Origin: Euleptes europaea
Taxonomy: Eukaryota > Chordata > Lepidosauria > Squamata > Sphaerodactylidae
Direction of reading: 5' to 3'
Assembly: GCF_029931775.1 (NCBI RefSeq)
Contig: NC_079328.1
Location: 10,468,501-10,532,500, forward strand
Length of the DNA: 64,000 nt
The notes below the pieces were generated by a model. That model was not told where the DNA came from, ran no database searches, and was given only the letters and a program-made list of their open reading frames with translations. Below are positions 54,236-64,000 of the stretch, piece after piece. The position numbers and the translations under genes are program-made. Each line of letters opens with the position of its first letter. Position 1 is the stretch's first letter.

Positions 54236-54471
54236 GAAGAAGAGTTGGGTTTTATATGCCAATTATCTCTACCTTTTAAGGATAGTCAAGGTTTACAATC
54301 TCCCTCTCCCCACAACAGACACCTTGTGAGGTAGGAGAGGCAGAGACAGTCCTGAGAGATCTGTGACTAGCCCAAGGTCACTCTGCTGGCTTCATGTGGA
54401 GGAGTGGGGAATCAAACCCAGTTCTCCAAATTAGAGTCCGCCGCTCTTAACCACTACACCACACTGGCTCC
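54236..54471 (-). mobile_element. SINE type A
   Basis: AAGAAGAGTTGGGTTTTATA through ACAGACACCTTGTGAGGTAG to CTTAACCACTACACCACAC. Near full length, single-headed. Confidence 0.93.
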
Positions 54472-55001
54472 ATGGGCTCCTGGGTTAAGGCATAACTAAG
54501 TGCAATTTTAAAATGCATAGGAATACCAAGACGAATCCAGTAGCTATTCCCCCCATGGGCGGTTAATCGTCAAGGCCATCTACTCAGACCTGTTCATTAG
54601 TCCAAACAGTTCAGCTGTGAATCTGTTATGGGAGGGGGGACTCACTCTCACCCTGGTAAGTTCCACAGATACCACCCAGTGATTGGTTGTGGAGGTCGGA
54701 GGTTATGGCCAGAGGTTTTTCTATAAGTATAGTAGAGAGAAGAATCTTTATCCCCTTTTACCCTTTTCCTTCCTATCTCTCCTTGCTGCCAAAATGGTAC
54801 TTGTATTATGCTCTGGAAGCCTTTGCTTTAAGAACCAACTACGCTGCGTTAGGACTCCAGTAAGAAAGACAGATAGCCAGTTTTGTTATTTTTTGCACTG
54901 AACTATACGCCTTGTTTTTAATATATTTTCTTGAATTTCTTCAACAAAGCCTTCCTTTGCTTTATGGTGTGTATTGCTTGGGGAGTTACTGAGACCATCC
55001 C

Positions 55002-55305
55002 CAAGAAGAAGAGTTGGTTTTTCTATGCCGACTTTCTCTACCACTTAAGGGAGAATCAAATGAGCTTACAATCACCTTCCCTTCCCCTCCCCACCACAGA
55101 CATCTTGTGAGGTAGGTGGGGTTGAGACAGTGTGACTAGCCCAAGGTCACCCAGCGGGCTTTATGTGGAGGAGTGGGGAAACCAACCCGTTCACCAGATT
55201 AGCCTCCGCCGCTCATGTGGAGGAGCTGGGAATCGAACCCGGTTCTCCAGATCAGGGTCCACCTCTCCAAACCACTGCTCTTAACCACTACACCACGCTG
55301 GCTCT
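55002..55305 (-). mobile_element. SINE type A, double-headed
   Basis: AAGAAGAGTTGGTTTTTCTA to CTTAACCACTACACCACGC with two B-box-like segments (GGGGAAACCAACCCGTTC and GGGAATCGAACCCGGTTC). Confidence 0.93.
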
Positions 55306-55689
55306 CCCAAGTAAAGCTTGGTTACGTTACTGCGCCAAGGCAGGGTCAGCCTTGAGAGGGACCCCCACACGGTCTACTTGTGAAGATGTCGGTGTGCTGA
55401 TAAACATGGGCGGGGAGACACAAGAGCTGTACTTGGCCAGTCATGCCAGGAACAAGCTCAGCCCCAGCGCCAGGCAGCAGTGTAGAGGCCAGGCAAGCAG
55501 TGTCAGCCATGAGCTGCACCTGTCCCCTACTCCCTGCCCCCGGTGCAGCGGTGCTGCCGTCACCTTCGGGGCTTGCTTCACCTGCTTTTGCAGAGAAACA
55601 GATCAACAGGCCGAGCAAAATGGTGTGGCATGTGGCTATTCAGCATGTGCACAGGACATGCTGATGCAACTCCTGATGCAACAGACATA

Positions 55690-55822
55690 TGGAAACAAAC
55701 CCAGCTCTCCAGATTAGCCTCTGCCGCTCACGTGGAGGAGTGGGGAATCAAACCTGGTTCTCCAGATCAGACGCCACCGCTCCAAACCACCGCTCTTATC
55801 CACTACACCACGCTGGCAGCCA
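55690..55822 (-). mobile_element. SINE type A head, double-headed subfamily
   Basis: AACAAACCCAGCTCTCCAG, GGGGAATCAAACCTGGTTC, CTTATCCACTACACCACGC; the body is missing. Confidence 0.85.
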
Positions 55823-56424
55823 GAGTTAGTAGCCAGAGCAGCAACTTCCTACAGGCTGAATTGTCTGATGCCTGTTACACACAAGAATCCCCATTTTTAA
55901 AGACGTTCTGCCTGTGAAATGCCATGTAAGCTTCCCCTCCTCTACGTCCGCCCCATTTCATCATCAGAATGGCTACTAACCAACACTCACCCGTTTCCCA
56001 TAGCAGATGAACCCTCATTTCTGAACTGCAGCTGGAAGCACATTTCACTCTTTAAGCCTGAAAAGATTTATAGCGCTCATGAGTAAAAATCAGAGGAGCT
56101 TCTGAGTGAGTTACTGTTCTGAATGTGCCTCCTGGTGGGAAGAAGCCTGGAAATGGAACCAGAAAGCTTCCCTGTTGCATCTCTGCATCAGGAAGACTTG
56201 AGTGATGCCAAGATGCAGCCGAATTTCCCACCTCCCAGAGACAGACTGGTCAGTGGCTAGGCCAGAGAGAAGCAACGGACAGCCTCTCCTCTGGAGGGTG
56301 AGAGTGTGCTCTGGGCTCCCAGAGGATGATTTAGGCATTTGTTTCTTGTGGTACACAACTGTCTGTGTCATGAGACAGCTCGGAAACCATGCCAACAGAC
56401 TATGACAAGCAGACCCCCCCCTAC

Positions 56425-56895
56425 CTCGAGTTCCTGGAAGTCGTCATCCTCATCCAGGTCATAGGAGAGGGCGTGGATCTTGATCTCGTCCGTGGACAGG
56501 CTGACAAATTTGCCGTCCGGATACTCCAAGCCGTCTTTGGCCGGCGACCTGTTCTCGATGAAGGTGGTTTCGCAGCACTCCGCGCTGAGGCTCTCCCCCC
56601 ATGACCGCAGCATGCTCTCCGAATACAAGATGATGTTCGGGTGGTAGTGGGACTCCACCGCCTGGGGCAGAGTGTTGGGGTCCAGGAGCTGCTGCACCGG
56701 GTCATTCCTGGGGAAGCTTGGGGAGTAGAGAGGGCCAGTCGGCCGACTCTGATACTGGGGGGTTGGGTACACAGACACCAAACCGTCCCTGCCCTCGGCC
56801 ATCAAGTTCCTGGTATTAATTAGGCCATTCCTCTTCTTCGGGTCGGCGGCTTTGCTGGGCTTCAGCACATTCTGCGAGTCCACCATCCCATCCAT
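56425..56895 (-). CDS. SYNDIG1: SYNDIG1 first coding exon (residues 1-157)
   Basis: First coding exon of synapse differentiation-inducing gene protein 1, a type II membrane protein of excitatory synapses that associates with AMPA receptors (known for the family). The exon encodes the long hydrophilic N-terminal region. Blocks matching vertebrate SYNDIG1 as I remember it include KRNGLINTRNLMAE, QQLLDPNTL, PNIILYSE, ECCETTFIE, LEYPDGKF and an acidic run ending FQELE. The start is the Met of MDGMVD, matching the MDG start of the human protein. The exon ends CTC GAG with a GT donor (GTAGGG followed by a G run). The next exon resumes in phase 0 with SDYSSD, exactly as in the known protein. Exons of 157+46+52 codons give 255 residues against about 258 in human. 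No breaks are seen; this is an intact gene. Confidence 0.97.
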
Positions 56896-56977
56896 CCTCC
56901 GCTCCTTTTCCTCTACAGACTCATTAAATGGAAATCTTTGCGCTGCTTACCACATGGGATTAACTGGTCTCATTTTC
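56896..56977 (-). promoter_or_regulatory. SYNDIG1: SYNDIG1 5'UTR part of exon, with two upstream ORFs
   Basis: A long pyrimidine tract and CCCCAG acceptor end at 56978, so the exon should begin at 56977 and carry 82 nt of 5'UTR; the true first exon and promoter lie further upstream, probably outside the window. The leader contains an upstream ATG at 56973 that is in frame with the main start but closed by TAA at 56947-56949 after 8 codons. A second ATG at 56924 is out of frame and closed by TAG at 56913-56915 after 3 codons. Exon boundary confidence is good; a regulatory role for the uORFs is inference. Confidence 0.75.
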
Positions 56978-57329
56978 CTGGGGAAGAAAAAAAAACAGAT
57001 TAACAGGAGAGAAACAGCCATTCGGATCTATGCTGGTCATCCGATAAATGCTCTTAACAGCTAAAAGGCAATGCAGGCCTTGGTCTTGCCAACTGCTTTC
57101 CCTGGGCAGTTCCCTACTTTTTGTGGGGACTTAAATACTTGTAACTGAACTGAAAATTAACTTGAGTGAACATGATAACTTTTTCTCACATCACAGACAG
57201 GTGGCACAACTGCCGAGAGACTGAAAGGCGAATGAGGGGCAGCCCCTCGTGAAAATCTCCCTTCTGCCATGCATTTACTGAGCTGAATCAGCCAAGTCTT
57301 TCCATCTGCAATATGGGGGTAATAATACC

Positions 57330-57670
57330 GACTTATCTTACAGGGCATGATTACATATCTGAAGTGCTTTGAGCATTCCAAAACACTAGATAAACACCAT
57401 GTTACTGTTTTCAATTTCTGGGATGACGAACAAAGCAGTCAATTATGTTCCTATATGAGAAGACAAGAGTCACTGGAAAAGACAATAATGCTAGGAAAAG
57501 TCGAAGGCAGCAGGAAAAGAGGAAGACCCAACTTGAGATGGATTGACTCTACAAAGGAAACCACAGCCTTCAGTTTGCAGGACCTGAGCAAGGCTGTCAA
57601 TAATAGGACATTTTGGAGGACATTGATTTGGGCCACCATTACTCGGAAGTGAACTTGAGGGCACTTAACA
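57330..57670 (+). mobile_element. BovB/RTE LINE ORF2 end
   Basis: Plus-strand YMRRQESLEKTIMLGKVEG, KRGRPNLRWIDSTKE, LSKAVNNRTFWRTLIW then a stop: the C-terminal tail of BovB ORF2 (family FGHLMRR.DSLEKTLMLGKIEG...GR.R.RWLDSI). Followed by GAACTTGAGGGCACTTAAC. Confidence 0.85.
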
Positions 57671-58097
57671 CACATACCTATGTGGCTTTCAAAATCAAGT
57701 TAGAGAACATTTCCTTCAAATGTGCGGGAGTGGAAAATACTACACAAGTCTCATCATACTGTTCACTTAAAAAAAAGGACTATATGATTGTAATTGACCC
57801 TTAAAAATCGTTGTGTTTTAATGAAATTTTTGTGCTTTCCTAAAACAGAAGCCTCCCCCAGCTGCGGATATAATATATATTAATCCTTTGATTCCTGTTT
57901 CCTTTGATAATATATATTAATCCTAACGTTACAACCTGCAGGGTTTATCCCTAACCTTTCCCCTCTTTTCACTCTCTCCCTTCCTCATGGAATCTTTCCC
58001 CACACTGCCCTCAACAACTCTGTGGGGAAAAATAGAGAAAAAGGTGTCAGAAAAGAGAATCAAAGAAGAAGCTAAGAAAATTGGGGGGGGGGGAGGG

Positions 58098-58391
58098 AAG
58101 AAGAAGAGTTGGTTTTTATGTGCCAACTTTCTCTACCACTTAAGGGAGACGCAAACTGGCTTACAATCGCCTTCCCCTCCCAACAGACACCCTGTGAGGT
58201 AGGTGAGGCTGAGAGAGTGTGACTAGCCCAAGGTCACCCAAGGTCATGTGTAGGAGTAGGGAAACAAATCCAGTTCACCAGATTAGCCTCTGCCGCTCAT
58301 GTGGAGGAGTGGGGAATCAAACCCGGTTCTCCAGATCAGACTCCGCCGCTCCAAACCACTGTTCTTAACGACTATACCACACTGGCTCTCT
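58098..58391 (-). mobile_element. SINE type A, double-headed
   Basis: AGAAGAAGAGTTGGTTTTTA to CTTAACGACTATACCACAC; both B-box-like segments are present. Confidence 0.93.
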
Positions 58392-60082
58392 GGGGGAGAA
58401 CACACTTCCTTGACCATGGGTTGCAGGTTGTTGTGATCACAGCAAGGAGTGTTGTTCAGACATCTCCAGAGAGCTCCAAGAAGTTTTGCCAGATAGCCAG
58501 GGATTTTGCTAAACTGTCTAATTTGGTGAACATTACTTCTTCATGGGCCTCCTGGACTAAGAGATCCCTTATCTGCTGGTCTCAACTAGGGGTCCTGGCT
58601 CCATTCCAGCCCTGGTGAATTATATGCTTACCTACCATGGCTGCACTCAGGAACTAAGTCCTCTAGACATGCCCCACTGTTGATAGGCAAACCCCCGGAT
58701 TGCTCAGGACGACATGACATGTATTTACGATCACCTTCATTCTTAGCAACACTTCTTGGACCATACCAAAAGAGGTGACCCAGAATTGCCCCAGGGTATT
58801 GGAACAATGTCTATCATCCATTCAGATACCTAAGTGGGGGGTAGACACCAGAGGCATTCCAGTGGATTCACATCATTTTGCACATGACCATGGTGAATGG
58901 CTAACAGCTGTCTGCATGCATTGCAGCCATAGTGGAGATTCCGTGTCACCTTTCCAAATTATTTGGGTGAGTTGTAGGTCTGTGTATATAGCAGGAATAT
59001 GTTAATCTTCCTTAATGTCACAATTGACATTGCAGAATCTCCGCCGCTTCAGAGGCTCCAAATGCACTTGCCGATTTAACCACAGATACTGCCAGACTGC
59101 AGATGGCAATAATGCAAGCCCCTCCTATAAGCTCTGGAAGGGCTTGAAGGAGTCACCCTGAAAGACTGGTGCAAACTGTGCAATACCCCAGCATTTTCAT
59201 GCCTTTGACAGCATGGGTTTGTGTGCCGTTGTAAATTGAGGGTTGCCCCACAGTGCGAGTTCTGCAGGACTGTGCCCAACTGCTAAGCTATAGCTTTCCA
59301 TGCCTGGCATAGAGCTCCTAGGCTGGGCTGCTGGGGGGATAGTGAGCCCCCACCCCTTTTAAAGGGCCAGAGACTGCATTTCAGTGGTATCCTGCTTCAA
59401 TCAGCCTGTGCTTCATCTGTGCCACCAAACCGCTGGAGTGGCTTATCCAGAGACTGGTCATGTTGTTACCCACATGAAATTGTTGAGCTGAATAAGATAG
59501 GTGTGGCATTTTCTCCAGGACCTCCAGGAATTTCTTGAATACTTGGTTTATTTTATCAAAATACAGTTAAGGGAGGTGTAGCAGCAAACCTCACTGTGTC
59601 TATTCCAGCCTCGGAATTATGTTATTTTGTAGGATACCTCCACCTATCTTGGGGGATGTGTTGCGCCATTCAGGCTCCAAACATGCATGGTATACATCTT
59701 TAGACATGTTCAGGACTAAATATCGGAATCTCTTGGATTTCTAGCCAAAGGGCCAGACAGATCAGTGCAGGTTCAGGGGAGTGACAGCCACCCACGTGGT
59801 TTCAGATTTGTTCCAGTAGTGTATCCAGTAGCAGGAGGTTGTCTCAGAGCGATCCGTCAACCGCGTGAGCTTCAGCCCCCACAGAAAAATCAGGGCTTTG
59901 TCCATGTACAGGGTCAGCTTGATGTTATGTATGCCAGTTTTTTACATCCTTCATCTCAGGATCTTTACTAACGGTACAGGGAATGGTTTTTAGTACGGAG
60001 CTCTGTCTCAGACCACTTTGCAGAGCATGGATAACCGTGGGAACCTGATTGCAGCTACCATCCACAGCCTCTACTCTCTCTA
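58392..60082. other. Unassigned 1.7 kb, repeat-poor
   Basis: No SINE, MITE or LINE signature. Only short broken open frames, none recognised. It could be an old decayed element or unique intron sequence; no function is claimed. Confidence 0.45.
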
Positions 60083-60300
60083 GCATTTATTTAAGTAGTG
60101 ACACCCCACTTTTCTCCCCCGAAGAGGCTGACCGCATCATTCTCCCCACCTCTATTTTATCCTCACAACCACCACCCTGTGAGGTAGTTTAGCCTGAAAG
60201 TAGCTGAGCCAAGGTCACCCAGTGAACTTCCATGGCAGTGGCAATTTAAACCTGGGTTTCCCAGATGCTAGTCCAGCACTCTAGCCACTACACCATGCCA
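60083..60300 (-). mobile_element. SINE type C, near full length
   Basis: CACTTTTCTCCCCCGAAG, ATTTTATCCTCACAACC, GAGCCAAGGTCACCCAGTG, AATTTAAACCTGGGTTTCCC and CTAGCCACTACACCATGCC. Confidence 0.88.
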
Positions 60301-60744
60301 TCTGTAGTAACGGCGCCATCTGCTGAGCAGACCATTTGTTCAACTTGAGCCAAAGCACAAAACAGCAGTCTGACACGGTCTACTCCCCAATGCATAGAGG
60401 AAAATCCCATTGGATTTGTGTGTACAATGGTAGACATAAATCTGCTGAGCCAGTGTGTGTGTGTGGGGGGGGGCGATAGGAGTTATGAAGATTTTAGTAT
60501 CCTTCATATGAATTCAAGAGATGGGTCAGTAGTTCTTAAAGGCTGTGGATCATGGCCAACTTGGGGCAAACAACATTCTTTGGGTCAACACCGATGACAA
60601 AGGCAGGGCAAAAATGAAGGAGATAAATAAACATTATCCCTGAATTTCAATTAGATGCTATTGTTCTTGCCTGCTTTATCATTTTATACTACGTTATATG
60701 TTTTGTTCTCGCTTTGGGTGTGACTGGGCTTTCTCCCACATTCA

Positions 60745-61353
60745 GAGAGCCAGCGTGGTGTAGTGGTTAAGAGCGGTGGACGCTAATCTGGAGAACCGGG
60801 TTGATTTCCCTACTCTTCCACATGAAGCCTGCTGGGTGACCTTGGGCCAGTCACAGTTCTCTCTGAATTCTCTCAGCCCCATCTACCTCACAGGGTGTCT
60901 GCTGTGGGGAGAGGAAAGGAAGGAGATTGTAAACCGGTTTGAATCTCCTTAAAAGGTAGAGTATGGGGGTTACCACACTTTGTATTCCCAGCGATGTATT
61001 AAGAGTTTGAAAATGTTATAAAAAATACTGTTCGCACTTTGTTTGGCCCCTTTAGCTGTGAAGACGTCTTCCAACCATTTATAAGCCGTGGTAGCCAAAA
61101 ACCCTTTTAAAGCGATGTGTTTTTACAACATTTTCAAACTCTTAATACATCGCTGGGAATACAAAGTGCGGTAACCCCCATCGCTTTAAAAGGGTTTTTG
61201 GATACCACGGCTTATAAATGGTTGGAAGATGTCTTCACAGCTAAAGGGGCCAAACAAAGTGCGAACAGTATTTTTCAAACTCTTAATACATCGCTGGGAA
61301 TACAAGTGCGGTAACAGCCAAAGTCGGCATATAAAAACCAACCTTCTTCTTCT
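60745..61353 (+). mobile_element. SINE type A interrupted by a multi-arm palindromic element
   Basis: The head and body (60745-60962: GAGCCAGCGTGGTGTAGTGG to CTCCTTAAAAGGTAGAG) resume at about 61316 (AAAGTCGGCATATAAAAACC, CTTCTTCTTCT). The insert is 60969-61315. Confidence 0.9.
60969..61315. mobile_element. Palindromic element with arm order X-Y-X'-Y'-X'
   Basis: X (60969-61025: GGTTACCACACTTTGTATTC..), Y (61026-61116: TTCGCACTTTGTTTGGCCCC..), X' (61117-61175), Y' (61176-61270), X' (61271-61315, ending GTGCGGTAAC). X' and Y' are reverse complements of X and Y with few mismatches. Inserted in a SINE; superfamily not identified. Confidence 0.88.
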
Positions 61354-62040
61354 ATTTATTCAGGAAACATCTTGGCTGCCTTTCTGTAAAAACAACCAAG
61401 CAAAAATCCTTCTCCACCTGCAGTCCTTGCATCCCATTTAAGCTAGAGAAACAAAGGATTCCGTTGACTTGTGAGCATCTATGGGAAGGGGCTCGGCTGC
61501 TGCATTACTGGTCCCTGTTGGCCAGACTTGAAAAATCAGTGGCCTGACAGATGTAAAATAAATTGTCTTCCTCCATATCTCGAGCAATTTTTATCACCTT
61601 ACTCCATGCAGAAGGCCTCTGTGGACCTAACCTGTGTGCCAAATTCCTGGCAGGAAGGCAGGAGCGGCTGAAAATCAGTGGATATTTTTAATCTTCTTCA
61701 AGTGAACCCTTTTCCCCGCTACCCTAAGAAGCATTCCTCTTCCCCGTACCGTGATTATTCGTTTCATTGCAAAGGTAAAGGGACTTTAATTCCCAACAGT
61801 ACTGGCAACACATCCTTCACTATTCATGTGCAGCCAACCAATGCATAGATAAGAAGGCCTATTATTCACTCTGAACTATCAACATGCACAGCACACCACA
61901 GAATATTGTACACATTAGCCTCCTAATGAGAAAACATATGTTTCTGAGGCTCTGCTTGCTTTGGAATCCTGTAGAAGAGACCAGACTCCCATCTGCCAGT
62001 AACCAGGGCATGTATTTCCTTGCTACTTTCCATCCCTCAC

Positions 62041-62240
62041 ATGAACACATGAAGCTGCCTTATACTGAATCAGATCCTTGGTCCATCAAAGTCAGTATTG
62101 TCTACTCAGACTGGCAGTGGCTCTCCAGGTCTTTCACATCACCTATTTGCCTAGTCCCTTTAACTGGAGCTGCCAGGGATTGAACCTGGGACCTTCTGCA
62201 TGCCAAGCAGAGGCTCTACCACTGAGCCACAGCCCCTCCT
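62041..62240 (-). mobile_element. SINE type B, full length
   Basis: AACACATGAAGCTGCCTTAT to CACTGAGCCACAGCCCCTCC, with B-box complement GGGATTGAACCTGGGACC. Confidence 0.95.
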
Positions 62241-62914
62241 CACAATGAAGAGCTCCTGCGGACTGTTCCCTCCTTATCCAGGGAAGCCGAACGCCTGGTT
62301 CACTTGGGCAGTAAGTCCCTGTTTGCATTAAACCATCAGATACTGCTGCCCTAAAAGAGCAGAAGTCACAGTGTGACAATCCCTATTGCCCAGAAATTGC
62401 AGATTATTGGGAGTTCTCACACATTCCTGTTGTGGTTCTATCCATGCTGGAAGCCTCATCTCCCTTCTCTTCCTGTACTGGCTGCTGTTGGAAGGGGTTT
62501 TTTGCTCTCCATTCCACGGGATTCCAAAGCAAGAACTGGGGGGAATTCAAATACTGGCATTTTCCTTCTTAGGAAGGTGACATGTGAATCATTCCTACGA
62601 CTTCCTACGCTGAGCGAAAGGTCACGCCGATACTGAAGACAGCCGGGTTTGCTCAGCCTTGGGCAATTCCTTCCCTATGGCAAACAGATCGTCTGAAATA
62701 TTCACCAGGAAGGCAAGCTGCAAATCTGCACGCCTCTGTGGATCACTGAGCACCCTGTGCTCAAAGTATCTCCCTTATTGTAGTTAAATCGGGAATAATT
62801 ACCATTCTCTCATTTGGTTTTCACAATCCCTAAAAGAGCTCTGAACACCACTTCATACATAAGCATATAATAAAACAAGCACACAAGTTATTCCAAAGCA
62901 TTGGTAGAGTACTT

Positions 62915-63120
62915 TTTGAACACTCAAAGCACTTCGCATGCACCAGCTCAGCAATCCTTACAACAACCCTGTAAGAAAGGCCATCATGAGCAAAAAGTTG
63001 TTACCAGGACTGAGAGTCCCCGGTCATCTGAGGCCCTAGCGAAGTCCGAGCCAAGACCAGACTTGATCCAGGGACTTCCTGGTGCAGAGTTTGCCCTCTC
63101 AATCACCAGGACACCCTAGC
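62915..63120 (-). mobile_element. Old SINE-like fragment
   Basis: CCTTACAACAACCCTGTAAG, GACTTGATCCAGGGACTTCC and CTCAATCACCAGGACACCC resemble a diverged tRNA-derived SINE in reverse. Weak. Confidence 0.35.
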
Positions 63121-63796
63121 TCTCTCACACATAGAAAATGTAGTGGGAAATCCACCTTCTTCGACCCCTTTATGGCCTTCCAGCTGGGGTCCTTACAAGG
63201 GGTTGGAGTGAAAAGGATGCGACTATTGAATTTTGCAGTCTAACAGGCAAGCCACAGGGCCCACATTGAGAGATTTTTAGCCTACGGGGATGAGGAACGT
63301 CCTTGTCCTGAAGCCATCAGGTGTTCACTCGTCCACAAATGAGAGGGTAGGACAAACTCATTCAAATACATTTTTTCCTCTACTAACTAATCTACATTAG
63401 AATTATTGTTTCAAACACTGGGGGAAAATACCCCAACTAGAGATTCAGTAGAGACCCTGAAATAGTCAAAATGCCAACTGGAAAACAAGGCATAACCTTG
63501 AGAGATCTTTGAATGGATCTCTCTTTTTCTAGATTTAAAAGCAGATTCAGAGGAGGGGGTAATTTGGACCAAGGCTGTGGCACAGGGACAGAATTAACCC
63601 TCGGTGTCATTTTCCAAAGCAAATCATTCCCCCTCCCTGCCACCCATTGGGGAAAACGGACACTTGGACATATTTTATGCTTTGATTTCCCTTGGGAAGT
63701 TGACATGGGGAAAATATCAAAACTATACGTTTTTCAGTGCTGTGGTCTTGATTCAAATCCCCCAACTGCTGCTTTCAAGCCTCAGAAAAAAACCTT

Positions 63797-63845
63797 GACA
63801 CCAGATCGTGAGAGATCTTGGTAAGACCTCTCACGATCTGGTGTC
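63797..63845. repeat. Perfect 18-bp hairpin
   Basis: GACACCAGATCGTGAGAG (63797-63814) and its exact complement (63828-63845) around a 13-bp loop. Confidence 0.97.
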
Positions 63846-64000
63846 CATAGCAGCCCCACATCCTCATGAAATAAGATATCATTTAGATTTCTTTTTTTGG
63901 TCTTGAGGACCACGGATCTAGGTGGGTCACTTCTTTTTTGACACAGTATGGTTGCCCTCAGGAGGACACCCGAAAGACTTCCGCATTTAAACTCGTGTTT

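Larger units (their letters stand above)
45848..56424 (-). other. SYNDIG1: SYNDIG1 intron between first and middle coding exons
   Basis: 10,577 bp, donor GTAGGG at 56424-56419, acceptor TTCCAG ending at 45848. Holds several SINEs, CR1 tails, one hAT, one MITE-1, the T/G-skewed tract and the tandem SINE array. 49290-50100 and 50620-51460 have no recognised repeat. Confidence 0.9.
61354..64000. other. Upstream of SYNDIG1 coding exon, probable first intron
   Basis: Apart from SINE type B (62041), a weak SINE relic (62915) and the hairpin at 63797, no feature is recognised. No promoter or non-coding SYNDIG1 exon could be identified. Confidence 0.5.

Noticed and set aside
55163-55717. 184-codon open frame on the plus strand
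   Set aside because: It starts in a SINE and runs into unrelated sequence with no recognised domain; chance frame.
58392-60082. A decayed coding element
   Set aside because: Short frames read vaguely protein-like, but no family motif could be named, so no element was called.

Overview
This window is vertebrate nuclear DNA, most likely from a squamate reptile (lizard, gecko or snake). The only well-supported host gene is SYNDIG1 (synapse differentiation-inducing gene 1), on the minus strand in three coding exons: 56425-56895 (5'UTR to 56977), 45710-45847 and 40755-40913. Together they encode a continuous 255-residue protein with consensus splice sites. The squamate call rests on the repeats: BovB/RTE LINEs with a tRNA-derived SINE sharing their tail (Sauria-SINE style), CR1 LINEs, a Penelope-like element and a dense load of hAT elements and hAT-derived MITEs. 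The species cannot be told from this.

Layout. 1-2.1 kb: LINE tail, then an inverted pair of one retroposon flanking a 22/24-bp minisatellite with higher-order structure. 2.3-2.9 kb: a CpG-island promoter with two opposed YY1-like motifs and a candidate first exon pointing left, out of the window. 3-40 kb: intergenic, packed with MITEs and other repeats. It includes a 2 kb hAT with perfect 8-bp target duplication, transposase remnant and a CpG-rich promoter/first-exon-like insert (5.5-7.5 kb); a BovB copy (19.1-19.9 kb); a Penelope-like element carrying a convincing hammerhead ribozyme fold (20.4-21.2 kb); the 5' half of a CR1 with a GDSL-esterase ORF1 and endonuclease (26.6-28.9 kb); and a ~670-bp BovB/SINE segment copied from 32.8-33.5 kb into the middle of a MITE at 29.9-30.6 kb. 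40.7-64 kb: SYNDIG1 exons, two introns and upstream, presumably first-intron, sequence. Here the abundant MITE is nearly absent, but SINEs remain common.

The most numerous repeat is a ~200-bp element, called here MITE-1, with ends TAGGGTTGCC/GGCAACCCTA. Several copies have 8-bp target duplications, so it is a non-autonomous hAT family; about 30 full or partial copies are visible. Several other fold-back elements (23.6, 25.3, 36.8, 38.1, 38.4, 44.4, 47.8, 61.0 kb) are also DNA-transposon-like. Most of the window is repeats at different stages of decay and nesting. All coordinates and TSDs were read by eye, and repeat edges are approximate unless a TSD is stated.
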